8,905 nucleotides of DNA, from the NCBI GenBank assembly GCA_043718985.1, contig JAYSUQ010000242.1, positions 1 through 8,905 on the forward strand, given 5' to 3'. Of this stretch, positions 8,177 through 8,905 are shown piece by piece. Numbering within the stretch: position 1 is the stretch's first letter; every line of letters starts with the position of its first letter. A program made the position numbers and the translations under genes. Source of the stretch: UBA4416 sp043718985. GTDB taxonomy: Bacteria; Bacteroidota; Bacteroidia; B-17B0; Aurantibacillaceae. Under the pieces are notes generated by a model that saw nothing but the letters and a program-made list of their open reading frames with translations, did not search any database and had not been told where the DNA came from.

Positions 8177-8327
8177 GGTTTATAAACTAAACAAAAACCT
8201 ATAAAAAGAACGATGGTGTAAAGTTATTAAACTTGCTCGTTTTTAAAAATAGGTTTTTCATAAGTGGTGGGTTTCGCTTTATAAGTGGTAACTTTTTAAT
8301 GGTTTTTGAGCAAATGGCTAAACTATT
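8169..8327. other. Non-coding or decayed stretch with a short minus-strand frame
   Basis: No intact gene. The one coding-like signal is a minus-strand frame, stop at 8227-8229 and open up to 8295, of 22 codons. It contains an imperfect 7-residue repeat, TTYKAKP then TTYEKPI, from a 21-base DNA repeat whose ATAAGTGGT cores are at 8260-8268 and 8281-8289. It has no start codon and is closed upstream by stops at 8296-8298 and 8323-8325. It could be the end of a broken gene or chance. The rest is A/T-rich, including a 10-base palindrome at 8178-8187, and I see nothing else in it. Confidence 0.3.
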
Positions 8328-8573
8328 TTAAAAAACCACTGCACACATTAAAGTAGTTGAGGTTTTATAGGCTAGTTGTAAATAATAACAGTATTCATGA
8401 GCCATTAAACTTTGATTGTACTTTGTTTGTGAGTTATATGCGCCATTACCGACAATTATTCCAAAAGGAGCTGGCGTCACTCCACCACCTCCACTTAAAT
8501 AACTCCAAAAAAACACTTTGCTAAATTCAGTTTCCAAATAAGTATTTTCACTTGCAAAAGTTGCTATATTCCG
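8328..8573 (-). pseudogene. Remnant of an HEYGH-type metallopeptidase-like frame
   Basis: An 81-codon minus-strand frame with no ATG that could start it; it is bounded by TAA at 8574-8576 and ends with TAA at 8328-8330. The middle looks like real protein: SGGGG, then PFGIIVGNG, then SLMAHEYCYYLQ. The last block resembles the AHEYGHYLQ motif of small zinc-peptidase-like domains, some of them associated with RHS proteins in Bacteroidota. Two single-base changes (GGT to TGT and CAT to TAT) would account for the loss of the glycine and of the second histidine of HExxH. After LQ the sequence degenerates and ends within about 15 codons. The missing start, altered metal site and short tail suggest a dead fragment. 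The family link is by eye only; chance is the alternative. Confidence 0.4.
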
Positions 8574-8575
8574 TT

Positions 8576-8609
8576 AAAAAATCCAACTTAGTGATGGATT
8601 GGATTTTTT
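8576..8609. terminator. Bidirectional intrinsic terminator
   Basis: An 11-base perfect inverted repeat, AAAAAATCCAA (8576-8586) and TTGGATTTTTT (8599-8609), around a 12-base loop. It begins four bases beyond the minus-strand stop of the T9SS sorting-domain fragment (8613-8615), so it is most likely that gene's terminator. The plus-strand side ends in seven T, so it can work both ways. Confidence 0.75.
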
Positions 8610-8612
8610 TGT

Positions 8613-8798
8613 TTAATCAACCTTAACTAATTTGTAGTATAACATATTTTTATCTTTTATTACTTTAAAATAATAAACACCTGCGCGTAAATGCGCTACG
8701 CTTATTTCAGTATTGTTTTGCGTTACTTTTTGTGTCATCACTTCGTTGCCCTTAGCATCCAACAAAGTCACGCTATTAGTTTCTGAGTTGTTTTTTAA
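8613..8798 (-). pseudogene. Orphan T9SS C-terminal sorting domain, 5' end lost
   Basis: A 61-codon minus-strand frame reading LKNNSETNSVTLLDAKGNEV at its N-terminal end, then EISVAHLRAGVYYFKV and finally YYKLVKVD before TAA at 8613-8615. It matches the pattern of type A Por-secretion C-terminal domains: a VTLLDAKGNEV strand, an L-x-x-G-V-Y-Y-F-K-V strand, and a K-L-V-K-V ending. In secreted proteins this domain directs export through T9SS and is removed at the surface. Here two in-frame stops (complement of 8799-8801 and 8802-8804) close it directly upstream, next to the putative insertion-sequence end. Moving one base across the six-A run near 8791-8796 would add about four to six plausible residues (IYLIIK-like), so a frameshift or the insertion itself may have cut it off. 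The passenger protein is not in the window. Confidence 0.7.
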
Positions 8799-8837
8799 TT
8801 ATTAAATAAATATGGCTATCCGATTATCACACATTAA

Positions 8838-8887
8838 AAAGTCCTTATATTTAGGGAATGTTATATCCTAAAAATCAGATGGACTTT
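8838..8887 (+). promoter_or_regulatory. Nested hairpin over the putative transposase start
   Basis: Outer arms AAAGTCC (8838-8844) and GGACTTT (8881-8887) enclose inner arms TTTAGG (8850-8855) and CCTAAA (8867-8872). The ATG at 8858 lies in the inner loop and the alternative ATG at 8879-8881 borders the outer arm. Such a fold in read-through mRNA would hide the start, as known for some insertion sequences (IS10, IS50). The pairing is seen; the role is inferred. Confidence 0.33.
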
Positions 8888-8905
8888 GAGCGTTCTTTCT
8901 CAACA
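8858..8905 (+). CDS. Possible IS1595-type transposase, N-terminal 16 codons only
   Basis: The frame opens after TAG at 8852-8854, starts with ATG at 8858 and runs off the window. The visible peptide, MLYPKNQMDFERSFST, resembles the N-terminus of IS1595/ISXO2-family transposases, where an F-x-x-x-F-S-T-E-E stretch precedes a zinc ribbon and a DDE-type catalytic domain. Only 16 residues are visible, so the assignment rests on a short pattern. A second in-frame ATG at 8879 could be the true start. Confidence 0.42.
   Translation, partial: MLYPKNQMDFERSFST

Larger units (their letters stand above)
8814..8905 (+). mobile_element. Putative left end of an insertion sequence (runs off the window)
   Basis: From about 8814 (GGCTATCCGATTATC...) the minus-strand sorting-domain reading is gone and a plus-strand frame resembling a transposase N-terminus begins at 8858. 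The 44 bases between would hold the terminal inverted repeat and promoter. The exact boundary is a guess: the GG start is chosen because it follows an A/T-rich stretch (8802-8813) suitable as a target duplication. The right end lies outside the window, so neither inverted repeats nor a duplication can be checked. Confidence 0.4.

Noticed and set aside
8178..8187. Ten-base palindrome GTTTATAAAC as an operator
   Set aside because: Short, A/T-rich and downstream of a terminator with no promoter or gene nearby; expected by chance.

Overview
The window comes from a low-GC member of the Bacteroidota. Three things point there: the genes start without Shine-Dalgarno sequences, in A/T-rich leaders; one gene encodes a very large secreted lamin-tail/Ig-like protein with a C-terminal module typical of this phylum; and a second fragment near the right end reads as a type IX secretion (T9SS) C-terminal sorting domain. 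I cannot name a genus.

Layout. Positions 3-2231 (+) are the 3' two thirds of carB, the large subunit of carbamoyl-phosphate synthase; its 5' end lies before the window. The protein stops right after the second ATP-grasp half and lacks the usual C-terminal MGS-like regulatory domain. One base later a two-domain VOC (glyoxalase-fold) protein starts (2233-3294, +), so the pair is probably co-transcribed and translationally coupled. It converges, with an 8-base gap, on the large minus-strand gene (3303-7037). That gene encodes a signal peptide, an N-terminal beta-sandwich-like region, and Ig-like and lamin-tail domains in the order Ig-Ig-LTD-Ig-LTD-Ig-LTD, then a C-terminal FlgD-Ig/sorting-type module. 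A 91-base A/T-rich divergent promoter region separates it from asd (7129-8118, +), a complete aspartate-semialdehyde dehydrogenase, which ends at a strong bidirectional hairpin terminator.

From about 8170 to the right edge the sequence looks like decayed accessory DNA. It holds a minus-strand frame with a mutated HEYGH-like motif and no ATG, a short minus-strand frame with a 7-residue repeat, a second bidirectional terminator, and a 61-codon orphan T9SS sorting domain cut off on its 5' side. At the edge is what looks like the left end of an insertion sequence, with the first 16 codons of a possible IS1595-type transposase.

The metabolic genes (carB for arginine and pyrimidines, asd for lysine/DAP, threonine and methionine) are housekeeping and have no obvious functional link to the VOC or surface protein. 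I see no convincing novel multi-gene system. The most informative parts are the carB truncation, the architecture of the surface protein, and the IS/pseudogene junction at the right end.
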